Source: an uncultured Clostridia bacterium (GTDB lineage: Bacteria; Bacillota; Clostridia; Lachnospirales; Lachnospiraceae). From it: DNA of 60,535 nt. Shown in pieces: positions 1-6,850 of the stretch. Position numbers and translations under genes: made by a program. Location of the stretch: positions 1 through 60,535 of the forward strand of contig CANRWA010000020.1 of assembly GCA_947643415.1 (NCBI GenBank). Direction: 5' to 3'. The number at the start of each line of letters is the position of its first letter. Positions within the stretch are counted from its first letter, which is position 1. Under the pieces are notes generated by a model. The model searched no databases and had not been told where the DNA came from. It was given only the letters and a program-made list of their open reading frames with translations.

Positions 1-22
1 AAGAATAAGTCCATAGCCTGTT

Positions 23-673
23 TTGATTGGCTATAAACTTATTATACGAGGAGGAGTGATTGTAGACAGTGGGAAGTTTGACTGGACAAATGGAAAATTC
101 CCGGATTTAACGGAGCCGGATGAATCTTATCATGGTATTTCATATACGGAAACATACGGCAAGCAGGCATATATTGTAAAGGCAAGGATGCAGCTCATGC
201 GTGATTTTGGTGTTTATCCTGCCGCACATTCCGCATTTTTACTGAATCTTGGTCTGGAAACATTGGCTGTCAGAATGAAGCAGTATTGTGAAAATGCTAT
301 GACAGTAGCGAAGTATTTGGAGCAGTCCGACAAAGTGGAAAAAGTAAATTATCCGGGATTAGAGAGCAATGAAAACTATGGATTGGCAAGGAAGTATCTA
401 AGTGGGTGCAGCGGTGTTATTTCTTTTGTTATCAAAGGCGGAAAAGAAGCGGCGGTAAAGTTTATGAATAAGCTACAGCTTGCATCAAATGAAGTTCATG
501 TTTCCGATATACGAACCTGTGTATTGCACCCGGCAAGTGAAACGCATCGGCAGTTGACGGATGAACAGTTGGTGGCTGCGGGGATTGAGCAGGGATTGGT
601 TCGCCTATCTGTTGGCTTGGAAAATGTGGAGGACATTATTGCAGATTTGGAACAGGCATTTTCAGGACTGTGA
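23..673 (+). pseudogene. O-acetylhomoserine sulfhydrylase-type PLP enzyme, C-terminal half only
   Basis: The reading frame matches the C-terminal half of Cys/Met-metabolism PLP enzymes (O-acetylhomoserine or O-acetylserine sulfhydrylase). Homology begins abruptly at GGVIVDSGKFDW (about base 50), the segment that follows the PLP-binding lysine, and runs through the SxETHRQLTDEQ and GLVRLSVGLE motifs to a normal end. Full-length relatives are about 420 residues; only about 208 are homologous here. An in-frame TAG at 14-16 and unrelated sequence before base 50 show that the N-terminal domain and the catalytic lysine are missing, so it cannot be active as it stands. The breakpoint looks like a deletion or insertion junction. 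The family is clear; exact substrate specificity is not. Confidence 0.85.
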
Positions 674-720
674 AATTAAGATATTGAAGTTTTTATATTT
701 TTGAAAGGAAGAGTAGAGAG

Positions 721-1509
721 ATGATATTGCATAATATTTATTTTAGCGCAAAGGGCACAACAGAGATGTGTGCAGGCTGTATCGGTCAGGGGTTAAATCT
801 GCAAATGAAACCATATAACTGGTTTGAGAAACCGTGCAATGAGTTGTTGGAAATTTCCAGCGAAGATGTATTGCTGTTCAGTATGCCTGTGTATGGTGGA
901 TTTATTCCGCAGTCATGCGCTAAAATGGCAAAAAATTTGAAGGGCAACAATACTCTAGCTATTATTGCCGCAGTATATGGAAATTGACATTATGATAATG
1001 CTTTATTGCAGATGAAAGATATTTTAACCGAGCAGGGATTTTATGTAATAGCGGCAGGGGCATTTATAGCGGAACATTCTGTTTTCCCGTCTGTGGCATC
1101 AGGACGCCCGGATGACAAAGATAAAGCAGCGATGAAAGCGTTTGCTGTAAAGTGCTGTCAGCTTTTGAGTGTTCGCAGTTTGAAAAATTATAAAGAAATC
1201 AGCTTGCCGGGAACGCAAGGATATGATGGGTTCTCTTATGAGGGAGTACCTTTCAAGCCGAATGGTGATAATAAGTGTGTTGCCTGTGGGGCATGTAGAA
1301 GAGTTTGTCCTCAGAATGCAATTAGTGAAGAAAATTTTAGAAGGACAGATAACGAATTGTGTATTGCCTGTGGTGCCTGTATAAAAGTGTGTCCCGTTGG
1401 AGCAAGAAATTATCACTGTGAGGCTTATGAGGAAGTCAAAAAAGATTTTGAAAAAATGTGTTCAGAATACAGAGTGCCGGAGTTGTTTTATATAGAGGAG
1501 GCAGAATAA
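721..1509 (+). pseudogene. EFR1-type flavodoxin-ferredoxin fusion, split by an in-frame TGA
   Basis: Two pieces lie in the same frame, 721-987 and 988-1509, separated only by a TGA at 985-987. The first carries a flavodoxin-like fold (FSAKGTTE phosphate loop, then MPVYGGFIP and AAVYGN). The second ends with two CxxCxxCxxxCP 4Fe-4S motifs (CVACGACRRVCP and CIACGACIKVCP). Read through, the junction is AVYGN-stop-HYDNAL. Relatives have Arg at this site, so a CGA to TGA transition explains the stop. The ancestral product would be a soluble electron-transfer protein of about 262 residues. An SD (GAAAGGAAGAG) precedes the ATG. Loss of function is inferred; the ferredoxin half could only be made from an internal start such as the ATG at 1012. 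Confidence 0.85.
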
Positions 1510-1635
1510 TGAAAAAATCCCCTTGGCTACTCCTACCATGCATACGGAGGAGCAACAGTATATTCAGAAAGCGTTTGAAACGAACTGGATTTCACCGTTA
1601 GGACCGAATGTAGATGAATTTGAGAATAAAGTGTC
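1509..1635 (+). pseudogene. DegT/DnrJ/EryC1 aminotransferase N-terminal stub, frameshifted
   Basis: The ATG at 1509 overlaps the upstream stop (TAATG), so this was the next gene of the EFR1 operon. After ATG-AAA-AAA the frame must shift by one base to read IPLATPTMHTEEQQYIQKAF followed by ETNWISPLGPNVDEFE, the N-terminus typical of sugar aminotransferases (DegT/DnrJ/EryC1). Six A residues follow the ATG where seven would keep the frame, so the lesion is a one-base loss in a homopolymer. Homology stops near base 1635, where transposase sequence begins. About 40 of an expected 380 residues remain, without the PLP lysine. Confidence 0.75.
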
Positions 1636-1639
1636 TACT

Positions 1640-1977
1640 ATAAGGGGAGCATATCATAGTGGATGGTTCCGCAAAGGTATCTAGAAAAATGTGAGGATAT
1701 TCGTCATATCATAGGAAACAAGGAAATCTATGATTTGCGGAAAGAAACCATAGAGCGGATTTTCGGAACAGCAAAAGAACAACATGGTTTTCGATATACA
1801 CATTACAGAGGGAAAGCACGAATGGAAATGAAAGTCGGGCTTACATACGCATGCATGAATTTAAAGAAACTGGCCAAAATCCTGGCGAAAAAAGAACAAA
1901 AATCATATGATATGTTGCACTATTTAATAAAAGTAACGGAAAATTTTATTCATACAGAAAAGTGGTGCTGGAGTTAA
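1640..1977 (+). mobile_element. IS1182-family transposase, C-terminal remnant
   Basis: The frame 1663-1977 reads like the end of IS1182-family DDE transposases: a YDLRKETIERIFGTAKEQHG segment containing the last catalytic Glu region, then RYTHYRGKARMEMKVGLTYA and CMNLKKLAKILA. Only about 105 of roughly 450-500 residues remain, and the sequence fuses directly to the aminotransferase stub upstream. The element is therefore 5'-truncated and not autonomous. Its stop codon lies in the loop of a hairpin that may mark the old IS end. Confidence 0.8.
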
Positions 1978-1988
1978 ACCCCAGCACC
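1964..1988 (+). terminator. Hairpin at IS1182 remnant end
   Basis: GGTGCTGG (1964-1971) pairs with CCAGCACC (1981-1988) around a 9-nt loop that contains the transposase stop. There is no strong T-run, so it is either the inner part of the IS terminal inverted repeat or a weak terminator. Confidence 0.5.
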
Positions 1989-2150
1989 AACTTTGTCTAC
2001 AGTCTGAATGGTTCTGTAGAAACATGGAATCAATATCTAAAATTATCATCTGAATCTGTTTATTTTGTTTTCCTATTATATATAATGTCCTATTGTGTGA
2101 TATAATTATTGTATCATACAAGAGGGTATATTTCTTTAGTTTGTCAACAG

Positions 2151-2176
2151 ATCCAAAGTTTCACAGGATCTTTATT
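2151..2176 (+). terminator. Small hairpin downstream of sodC
   Basis: AGATCC and GGATCT pair around an 11-nt loop and are followed on the plus strand by TTATTT. It sits about 40 nt beyond the sodC stop and could end transcripts entering from either side. The 1989-2212 stretch otherwise holds only AT-rich sequence. Confidence 0.4.
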
Positions 2177-2212
2177 TAGCAGGCGGCCTGGAGTCTGGGA
2201 ATCGTCGTTTAG

Positions 2213-2710
2213 TTAGTCCTCATTTTCTTTGATTTCCCCACATACGATCTTGACACCGGAATTACCAGAGGGCTGAGTCTTAAAATCATCGGGCATATCG
2301 TGGATTACCAGTGTCCTGCCGACAATTTCTTCTGGGAAAAACCTTTCTGTATAGAAGATAGAGAGGGCATAGCCTCGGTTTCCGAAAAGAGGAGGTAAAT
2401 CGCCGGAGTGTTCCGGGTGGGGGCAGCCCTCAGGATTAAAGTGTGAGCCTGTGTCTGCAAAAGGCTCATCCTTTGTGCCAGTGCAAGTGCGTCCTTCGTG
2501 GATATGAAATCCAAAGACGCGTTCTGCACAGGATTCTTCAGAAAACGGAAGGCCGCTTATTTCTACTAGCATTAGAGTTCCGCTCCAGAGCGGATACAGG
2601 TAAGCAGCGCCTGATACTTCCGGATATGCATTGCTCCCATAAAGGAAAGCGTATGCTTCCGGAGTGGTGGTGCGGAGCAGTTCGGCGGCTTCATTCAGTT
2701 CTTTTCTCAT
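2213..2710 (-). CDS. sodC: Cu/Zn superoxide dismutase family protein
   Basis: This 165-residue protein shows the Cu/Zn SOD signature: GFHIHEG with the first copper ligands, then DTGSHFNPEGCPHPEHSGD with the bridging histidine and zinc ligands, and TLVIHDMPDDF near the end. It should dismute superoxide to hydrogen peroxide. No signal peptide or lipobox is visible, unlike many bacterial SodC proteins, so it is probably made in the mother cell and delivered with coat proteins. Its ATG overlaps the cotJC stop by 4 nt, which implies translational coupling to the catalase before it. SOD activity follows from the family; a coat location is inferred from the operon. Confidence 0.88.
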   Translation of the reverse strand: MRKELNEAAELLRTTTPEAYAFLYGSNAYPEVSGAAYLYPLWSGTLMLVEISGLPFSEESCAERVFGFHIHEGRTCTGTKDEPFADTGSHFNPEGCPHPEHSGDLPPLFGNRGYALSIFYTERFFPEEIVGRTLVIHDMPDDFKTQPSGNSGVKIVCGEIKENED

Positions 2711-3345
2711 TTGTTATCACATCCATCATTGCAGGTGCAGAATGCCGGTTTGTCAAAGGAAGGGTTGTAAGCATAGAAGTTCTTGCTGTTCAGTTCTTCT
2801 TGGACGGTGGACAGGGCTTCACCGAAACGCTGGAAATGTACAACCTCACGTGCACGTAGGAAGCGAATCGGGTCAGCTACTTCAGGGGTATTTTTCACTA
2901 CGCGCAGGATGTTGTCGTAAGTGCTGCGGGCTTTTTGCTCTGCGGCAAGGTCTTCGAATAAGTCTGTAATAGGATCGCCTTTTGACTGAAATTCACAGGA
3001 GTTTACCGGAATTCCTGCGGCAGACTGAGGCCATACAGCGACGGTGTGGTCAATATAATACGGACCAAGGCCGGAATTCTCGATTTCCTCCATCGACAGG
3101 TTGCGGGTAAGCTGATGAACGATGGTGGAAACGATTTCGAGATGTGCCAGTTCTTCTGTACCAATATCATTCAACAGTCCCATTGCCTTCCGATTCGGCA
3201 TTGTAAATCTCTGAGAGAGATAACGAAGGGAGGCGTTAATTTCACCGTCTGGACCACCATACTGACTCATAATAAATTGTGCCAGTTTTGCATTGGGTGT
3301 TGTGATGTTTACCGGATATTGAAGTCTTTTTTCATAATTCCACAT
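2707..3345 (-). CDS. cotJC: Spore coat manganese catalase-family protein CotJC
   Basis: The 212 residues match CotJC and the manganese catalase fold. The start MWNYEKRLQYPV is characteristic, and two ferritin-like helical pairs carry the expected metal ligands around GTEELAHLEIV and REVVHFQRFGE. Manganese catalases convert hydrogen peroxide to oxygen and water; CotJC is a known coat component in Bacillus and Clostridia. It starts 3 nt after the cotJB stop and overlaps sodC by 4 nt. A Cys-containing tail (CTCNDGCDNK) could allow disulphide cross-linking; that is inference. Confidence 0.92.
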   Translation of the reverse strand: MWNYEKRLQYPVNITTPNAKLAQFIMSQYGGPDGEINASLRYLSQRFTMPNRKAMGLLNDIGTEELAHLEIVSTIVHQLTRNLSMEEIENSGLGPYYIDHTVAVWPQSAAGIPVNSCEFQSKGDPITDLFEDLAAEQKARSTYDNILRVVKNTPEVADPIRFLRAREVVHFQRFGEALSTVQEELNSKNFYAYNPSFDKPAFCTCNDGCDNK

Positions 3346-3348
3346 AGT

Positions 3349-3861
3349 TTAGCAATTCCCTCCTTCCCAAGGCCAGGGCTGTGATATCCATTCCCAGGAA
3401 TTGCTTTGGGCATCATCAGCCGTATCAATTGTCAGCGGACCATAATGTTTTGCATATTCGCGAAGTGCTTTGTTGCGTTTTTTGACATTTTCTTTGTAGA
3501 ATTCCATTGCCTTGTTGTCGCAGGGATGGGAGTCTAGATAGAGGGTGACATCGTTGACTGCGAAACTTACTTCATTGATATGCTGCAAAAGCTGTGAACG
3601 GGAAGGGCGTGGATGGTTTTCTTCACAGCAGGAAGGCCGCCTTGGAGGTTCTGACTCGCATTTGCAAGGGGCGGGTTTCGGAGGCTCCGATTCGCGTCTG
3701 CAGGGTGCAGGTCTTGAAGGTTCTGGTTCGCGTCTGCAAGGCATCGGTTGCGGTTGCTGTGCGCCGCAGCCTGAATTGTTCTGCGGTGGGCGGCACATTG
3801 GGCGGTTCTGAGAGTTTGCCATTTGGTTCTGGCAGTTTGAATGATACATACAGCGGTTCAT
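3349..3861 (-). CDS. cotJB: Spore coat protein CotJB with Cys/Pro repeat extension
   Basis: The C-terminal 90 residues (LLQHINEVSFAVNDVTLYLD, later KRNKALREYAKHYGPLT and the Trp-rich end) are standard CotJB. Ahead of them is an unusual extension of about 80 residues with three copies of a 12-residue unit, PCRREPEPSRPA, PCRRESEPPKPA and PCKCESEPPRRP, flanked by more Cys, Pro and Gln. Typical CotJB is about 85-100 residues, so this 170-residue form is nearly double. Its ATG overlaps the cotJA stop by one base (TAATG). The repeats look suited to cross-linking in the coat, an inference from composition only. Confidence 0.9.
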   Translation of the reverse strand: MNRCMYHSNCQNQMANSQNRPMCRPPQNNSGCGAQQPQPMPCRREPEPSRPAPCRRESEPPKPAPCKCESEPPRRPSCCEENHPRPSRSQLLQHINEVSFAVNDVTLYLDSHPCDNKAMEFYKENVKKRNKALREYAKHYGPLTIDTADDAQSNSWEWISQPWPWEGGNC

Positions 3862-4052
3862 TAGCAGCCCCTCCTTCCACAGAATGGTTTACACAGTTCG
3901 GGAAATATGGTTCCGACCTGCAGCGCTTTGCTCAGTTCAAAGGTTTTATGAAAGTTTTTCTGCCTTGGAACATATCCCATTGCGAGCGGTGCATTTTCAC
4001 AATAGTTTTCCATACAGGAATCCGGGCAGTTGTCATTCCTACATTCTTGCAT
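3861..4052 (-). CDS. cotJA: Spore coat-associated protein CotJA
   Basis: A 63-residue protein with the CotJA core LAMGYVPRQKNFHKTFELSK followed by ALQVGTIFPELCKPF. It opens the cotJA-cotJB-cotJC-sodC operon. The N-terminus is Cys-rich (MQECRNDNCPDSCMENYCEN), more so than in Bacillus, matching the Cys enrichment in CotJB and CotJC here. An SD (AGAAAGGA) precedes the ATG. The promoter should be read by a mother-cell sigma factor (SigE or SigK); I looked at 4053-4140 for one and could not assign boxes confidently. Confidence 0.88.
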   Translation of the reverse strand: MQECRNDNCPDSCMENYCENAPLAMGYVPRQKNFHKTFELSKALQVGTIFPELCKPFCGRRGC

Positions 4053-4324
4053 AAGAAATCCTTTCTATTAAATAGAGTAGTTTTCCATATCATTTTATGA
4101 AAAAAAGAATATTTGGTGCAGAAAGGTTATGATATAAGTGTAGGTTTGCCGAACATTTGTCACGCGTATTCTGGATTATGGTATCCTATATCGTCTTGGT
4201 TTGGGGAATAGAGACGAGCATATCTGGGAGGAATATGGGAAAAATATTTGGAATCATGACATACAGATGTCACGGTTGTTTTGGTAGAATAGAATCATCA
4301 AAAAAAGAAAGGATGGTTTTAGTT

Positions 4325-5047
4325 ATGGAATACGAAATTGTAACACTGGAAGAAAAAATTGCTGTAGGCGTGTCGGCAAGGACGAATAATGCTTCTCCCG
4401 ATATGGGAGCTGTGATTGGCGGGCTGTGGAACTGCTTTTATAATGAAGGCGTTTACGCTTCCGTACCCGACAAGGCAAATGCAAAGGCGTTGGGGATTTA
4501 TACAGAGTATGAGGGAGACGAAAAAGCGGATTACACGGCGATGGCTGCCTGTGAAACATCAGCGGAGCCAGAGGGAGAAAACTATGCGGTTTGCCGGATT
4601 CCCGCCGGAAAGTATGCGAAATTCGTTATTCACGGAGATATGGTGCAGGCAGTTGGAGCGGCGTGGCAGGAAATCTGGAAAATGAACTTGCCCAGGGCCT
4701 TTCAATGTGATTTTGAGGAATACCAGGATGATTGTATGGAAAATGCGGAAATCCATATTTATGTAGGATTGAAAGAGGAGAAAAGCGCAGTTGAATCGAG
4801 ATGCGGGCTCCTGTGCAGTGCATGCGGGTATCGTGAACAAATGAATTGTGCAGGCTGTGTACATATTGAAAAGCCATTTTGGGGCGACAGCTGCCCGGTG
4901 AAAGCTTGTTGTGAAGCAAAACAGCATGAGCATTGCGGGCAATGTAAGGAATTTCCCTGTGATCTGCTGAATGGTTTTGCTTATGATGAAAAACAGGGAG
5001 ATAACGGGGAACGGATTGAACAATGTAAACGCTGGAGGAATAAGTAA
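4325..5047 (+). CDS. GyrI-like effector-binding domain fused to DUF3795
   Basis: From the ATG at 4325 the product is 240 residues. Residues 1-150 form a GyrI/AraC-type effector-binding domain (the SHV-fold seen in Rob and BmrR), with the IPAGKYAKFVIHG segment typical of it. The last 80 residues are a DUF3795 Cys-rich zinc-binding-like domain (CGLLCSACGYREQMNCAGC, later CGQCKEFPC). The frame is open from 4157, but AAAGGATGG just before 4325 makes that ATG the likely start. Such stand-alone domains bind or degrade lipophilic cations; the role here is unknown. Bases 4692-4745 are duplicated exactly at 27514-27567. Confidence 0.8.
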   Translation: MEYEIVTLEEKIAVGVSARTNNASPDMGAVIGGLWNCFYNEGVYASVPDKANAKALGIYTEYEGDEKADYTAMAACETSAEPEGENYAVCRIPAGKYAKFVIHGDMVQAVGAAWQEIWKMNLPRAFQCDFEEYQDDCMENAEIHIYVGLKEEKSAVESRCGLLCSACGYREQMNCAGCVHIEKPFWGDSCPVKACCEAKQHEHCGQCKEFPCDLLNGFAYDEKQGDNGERIEQCKRWRNK

Positions 5048-5050
5048 TTT

Positions 5051-5377
5051 ATGGCGTCAAAGATTGAATTTGTAGAATTTATGGCAGATCAGCTAAGGGA
5101 AGCCGGAACCATTACATATAAGAAAATGTTTGGTGAATATGGGCTTTATTGCAATGGCAAAATTTTTGCGGTAATCTGTGACGATCAGTTTTATATCAAG
5201 ATTACAGAGACAGGCCAGAAGCTTTGCCCTCATCTGCCGGAAGCGCCGCCGTACAAAGGGGCGAAAAATTATTTTCTCGTTGAAGATGTAGAGAACAGGG
5301 AGATGCTGACGAAGCTAGTGGCGGCAACATATGCGGAGCTTCCGGAGCCCAGGCCGAAAAAGCGAAAGAAGGAGTAA
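5051..5377 (+). CDS. TfoX N-terminal domain protein
   Basis: A 108-residue protein with the TfoX/Sxy N-terminal fold: EFMADQLREAG, then YKKMFGEYGLYCNGKIFAVI and the PPYKGAKNYFLVED segment. It ends in a basic tail (RPKKRKKE). TfoX proteins regulate competence in gammaproteobacteria, but small stand-alone versions in Clostridia have no proven role. It starts 3 nt after the preceding stop and ends 4 nt before the next ATG, so it is the middle gene of a three-gene operon whose other two products carry GyrI-like domains. Confidence 0.85.
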   Translation: MASKIEFVEFMADQLREAGTITYKKMFGEYGLYCNGKIFAVICDDQFYIKITETGQKLCPHLPEAPPYKGAKNYFLVEDVENREMLTKLVAATYAELPEPRPKKRKKE

Positions 5378-5381
5378 AGAC

Positions 5382-6014
5382 ATGGCGTTTGATTATAAAA
5401 AAGAATATAAAGAATTCTATCTGCCGAAAAGTAAGCCCGTGCTGGTAACGGTTCCGCCTATGAATTTTATTGCTGTCCGTGGAAAAGGAAATCCGAACGA
5501 GGAAGGCGGCGCATATAAACAGTCTATCAGTCTGCTTTACGGAATTGCTTTTACCATAAAAATGAGCAAAATGGGAGACCATCGAATCGAAGGGTATTTT
5601 GATTTTGTCGTGCCGCCCTTAGAGGGGCTTTGGTGGCAGGAGAACGCGAAAGGAATTGATTATTCGCGCAAAGAGGATTTTCAGTGGATTTCTATGATTC
5701 GCCTGCCAGAGTTTGTGACAGAGGAGGAACTTCATTGGGCAGCGACGGAAGCAGCTGTAAAGAAGAAAGTCGATTTCTCGAAAGTGGAATTTCTGTCTTA
5801 TGATGAGGGCTTGTGTGTGCAGTGTATGCATATGGGTCCGTATGACGATGAACCATCAACAATAGAAGCTATGGATGCGTTTACAAAAGAACAGGGATAT
5901 CTTTCGGATATAGGAAATTCCCGTTATCATCATGAGATTTATCTGCGCGATGCGCGCAAATGCAGACCGGAGAATCTGAAAACAGTAATCCGGCATCCAG
6001 TGAAAGCCGGATAG
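5382..6014 (+). CDS. GyrI-like small-molecule-binding protein
   Basis: Starting at the ATG at 5382 (SD AAGGAG in the 3' end of the TfoX gene), the 210-residue product matches the stand-alone GyrI-like family: MNFIAVRGKGNPNEEGGAYK near the start, EGYFDFVVPPLEGLWW in the middle, and CVQCMHMGPYDDEP with the RYHHEIYLRDARK ending. Members bind hydrophobic ligands, and some hydrolyse them. With the fused GyrI-DUF3795 protein upstream and a TetR-MFS pair downstream, a role in handling toxic small molecules is plausible but inferred. Confidence 0.85.
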   Translation: MAFDYKKEYKEFYLPKSKPVLVTVPPMNFIAVRGKGNPNEEGGAYKQSISLLYGIAFTIKMSKMGDHRIEGYFDFVVPPLEGLWWQENAKGIDYSRKEDFQWISMIRLPEFVTEEELHWAATEAAVKKKVDFSKVEFLSYDEGLCVQCMHMGPYDDEPSTIEAMDAFTKEQGYLSDIGNSRYHHEIYLRDARKCRPENLKTVIRHPVKAG

Positions 6015-6053
6015 ACAGGTTATTGCGGAGGGAGCGAATCATTGTCTGCCGTA

Positions 6054-6102
6054 TTGACAAACATACCATCGGTATGATAATATCAATGCATACGAATCGT
6101 AT
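6054..6102 (+). promoter_or_regulatory. tetR promoter with two TetR-type operators
   Basis: TTGACA (6054-6059) and GATAAT (6076-6081) form a sigma-A promoter with 16-bp spacing. Two matching palindromes overlap and follow it: CATACCATCGGTATG (6062-6076) and ATACGAATCGTAT (6090-6102). Both share the half-site ATAC/GTAT around a short centre and their starts lie 27 bp apart. They are likely autoregulatory operators for the TetR protein encoded just downstream. A looser copy, CATACC-N6-CGGTAT, lies at 6816-6833 before the MFS gene. Confidence 0.75.
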
Positions 6103-6119
6103 ATTTGGGAGGGAAAATA

Positions 6120-6773
6120 GTGGCGAGAAATAAGCATCCGGAAGAAACTGTCAATTTAATATTAGATGTTGCCTTTCGCCTGTTTATGGAGAAAGGATAT
6201 GAGAATACTTCCATTCAGGATATCATTCATGGCTTAGGCGGGCTTAGCAAAGGCGCGATTTATCATCACTTTAAGTCAAAAGAAGATATTTTAGTTGCTG
6301 TTACGAGTAGAATGACGGAAGAGTCAAACCGAATGCTTGCAGCTATCCGTGACTGCTCCGGACTTAGCGGAAAAGAAAAGTTGAAAACTATTTTTAAAGC
6401 ATCCATTGACAGACCAGTGCAGGATGACATATTTACAGTAGCTCCTAATTTTGGCAATAATCCGAAGCTTCTTGTCAGTCTTTTGCAGGATACGATAGAA
6501 GAAGTAGCGCCAAATTATATTTTGCCGATTATCAAACAGGGTATTTCAGACGGTTCTATTAAGACCGATTACCCGGAACAATTGGCGGAATTGATTATCC
6601 TTGCGGCAAATGTTTGGATAAATCCTATGATATTTGGTGACTCTGAGGAAGAGTCTTATCGTAAGTTTATGGTGTTTAGCCAGATGCTGCAAGGATTTGG
6701 ATTAGATATTGTGGATCATGAAATGCTGGAAAGGCTGCGGGAGCTGACAGCTATATATCAGAAGAACAGGTGA
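6120..6773 (+). CDS. TetR/AcrR-family transcriptional regulator
   Basis: The first 60 residues form a TetR helix-turn-helix (AFRLFMEKGYENTSIQDIIH, then SKGAIYHHFKSKEDIL); the remaining 150 are a ligand-binding domain. I take the GTG at 6120 as start because GGGAGGG lies 6 nt before it; this gives 217 residues beginning MARNKHPEET. TetR proteins repress until a ligand binds. Its own promoter carries two palindromic operators, and the next gene is an MFS exporter, so it most likely controls that exporter and itself. Confidence 0.88.
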   Translation: MARNKHPEETVNLILDVAFRLFMEKGYENTSIQDIIHGLGGLSKGAIYHHFKSKEDILVAVTSRMTEESNRMLAAIRDCSGLSGKEKLKTIFKASIDRPVQDDIFTVAPNFGNNPKLLVSLLQDTIEEVAPNYILPIIKQGISDGSIKTDYPEQLAELIILAANVWINPMIFGDSEEESYRKFMVFSQMLQGFGLDIVDHEMLERLRELTAIYQKNR

Positions 6774-6775
6774 AA

Positions 6776-6806
6776 TTCTGCCCTGCAAAATGGGCAGAAA
6801 ATTTTT
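6776..6806 (+). terminator. Terminator or attenuator between tetR and the MFS gene
   Basis: TTCTGCCC (6776-6783) pairs with GGGCAGAA (6792-6799) and is followed by AATTTTT. It begins 2 nt after the tetR stop and should limit read-through into the MFS gene, which may have its own operator-bearing start region (6816-6833). Confidence 0.7.
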
Positions 6807-6850
6807 AAAGAAATACATACCAACATGCGGTATTAAAAAAGGAGTAAAGA

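Noticed and set aside
985..987. TGA as a selenocysteine codon in the flavodoxin-ferredoxin gene
   Set aside because: Relatives have Arg there, not Cys, and no SECIS-like stem-loop follows; a CGA to TGA mutation is simpler.
3640..3755. CotJB repeats as a CRISPR array
   Set aside because: The units are 36-bp in-frame coding repeats without spacers; they translate to a clean 12-residue pattern.
4053..4140. SigE- or SigK-type promoter for cotJA
   Set aside because: Some AT-rich matches exist, but no pair of boxes had acceptable spacing, so none is annotated.
4157..4324. 56-residue N-terminal extension of the GyrI-DUF3795 protein
   Set aside because: It is hydrophobic and unlike the family, with no SD at 4157, whereas AAAGGATGG precedes the ATG at 4325.
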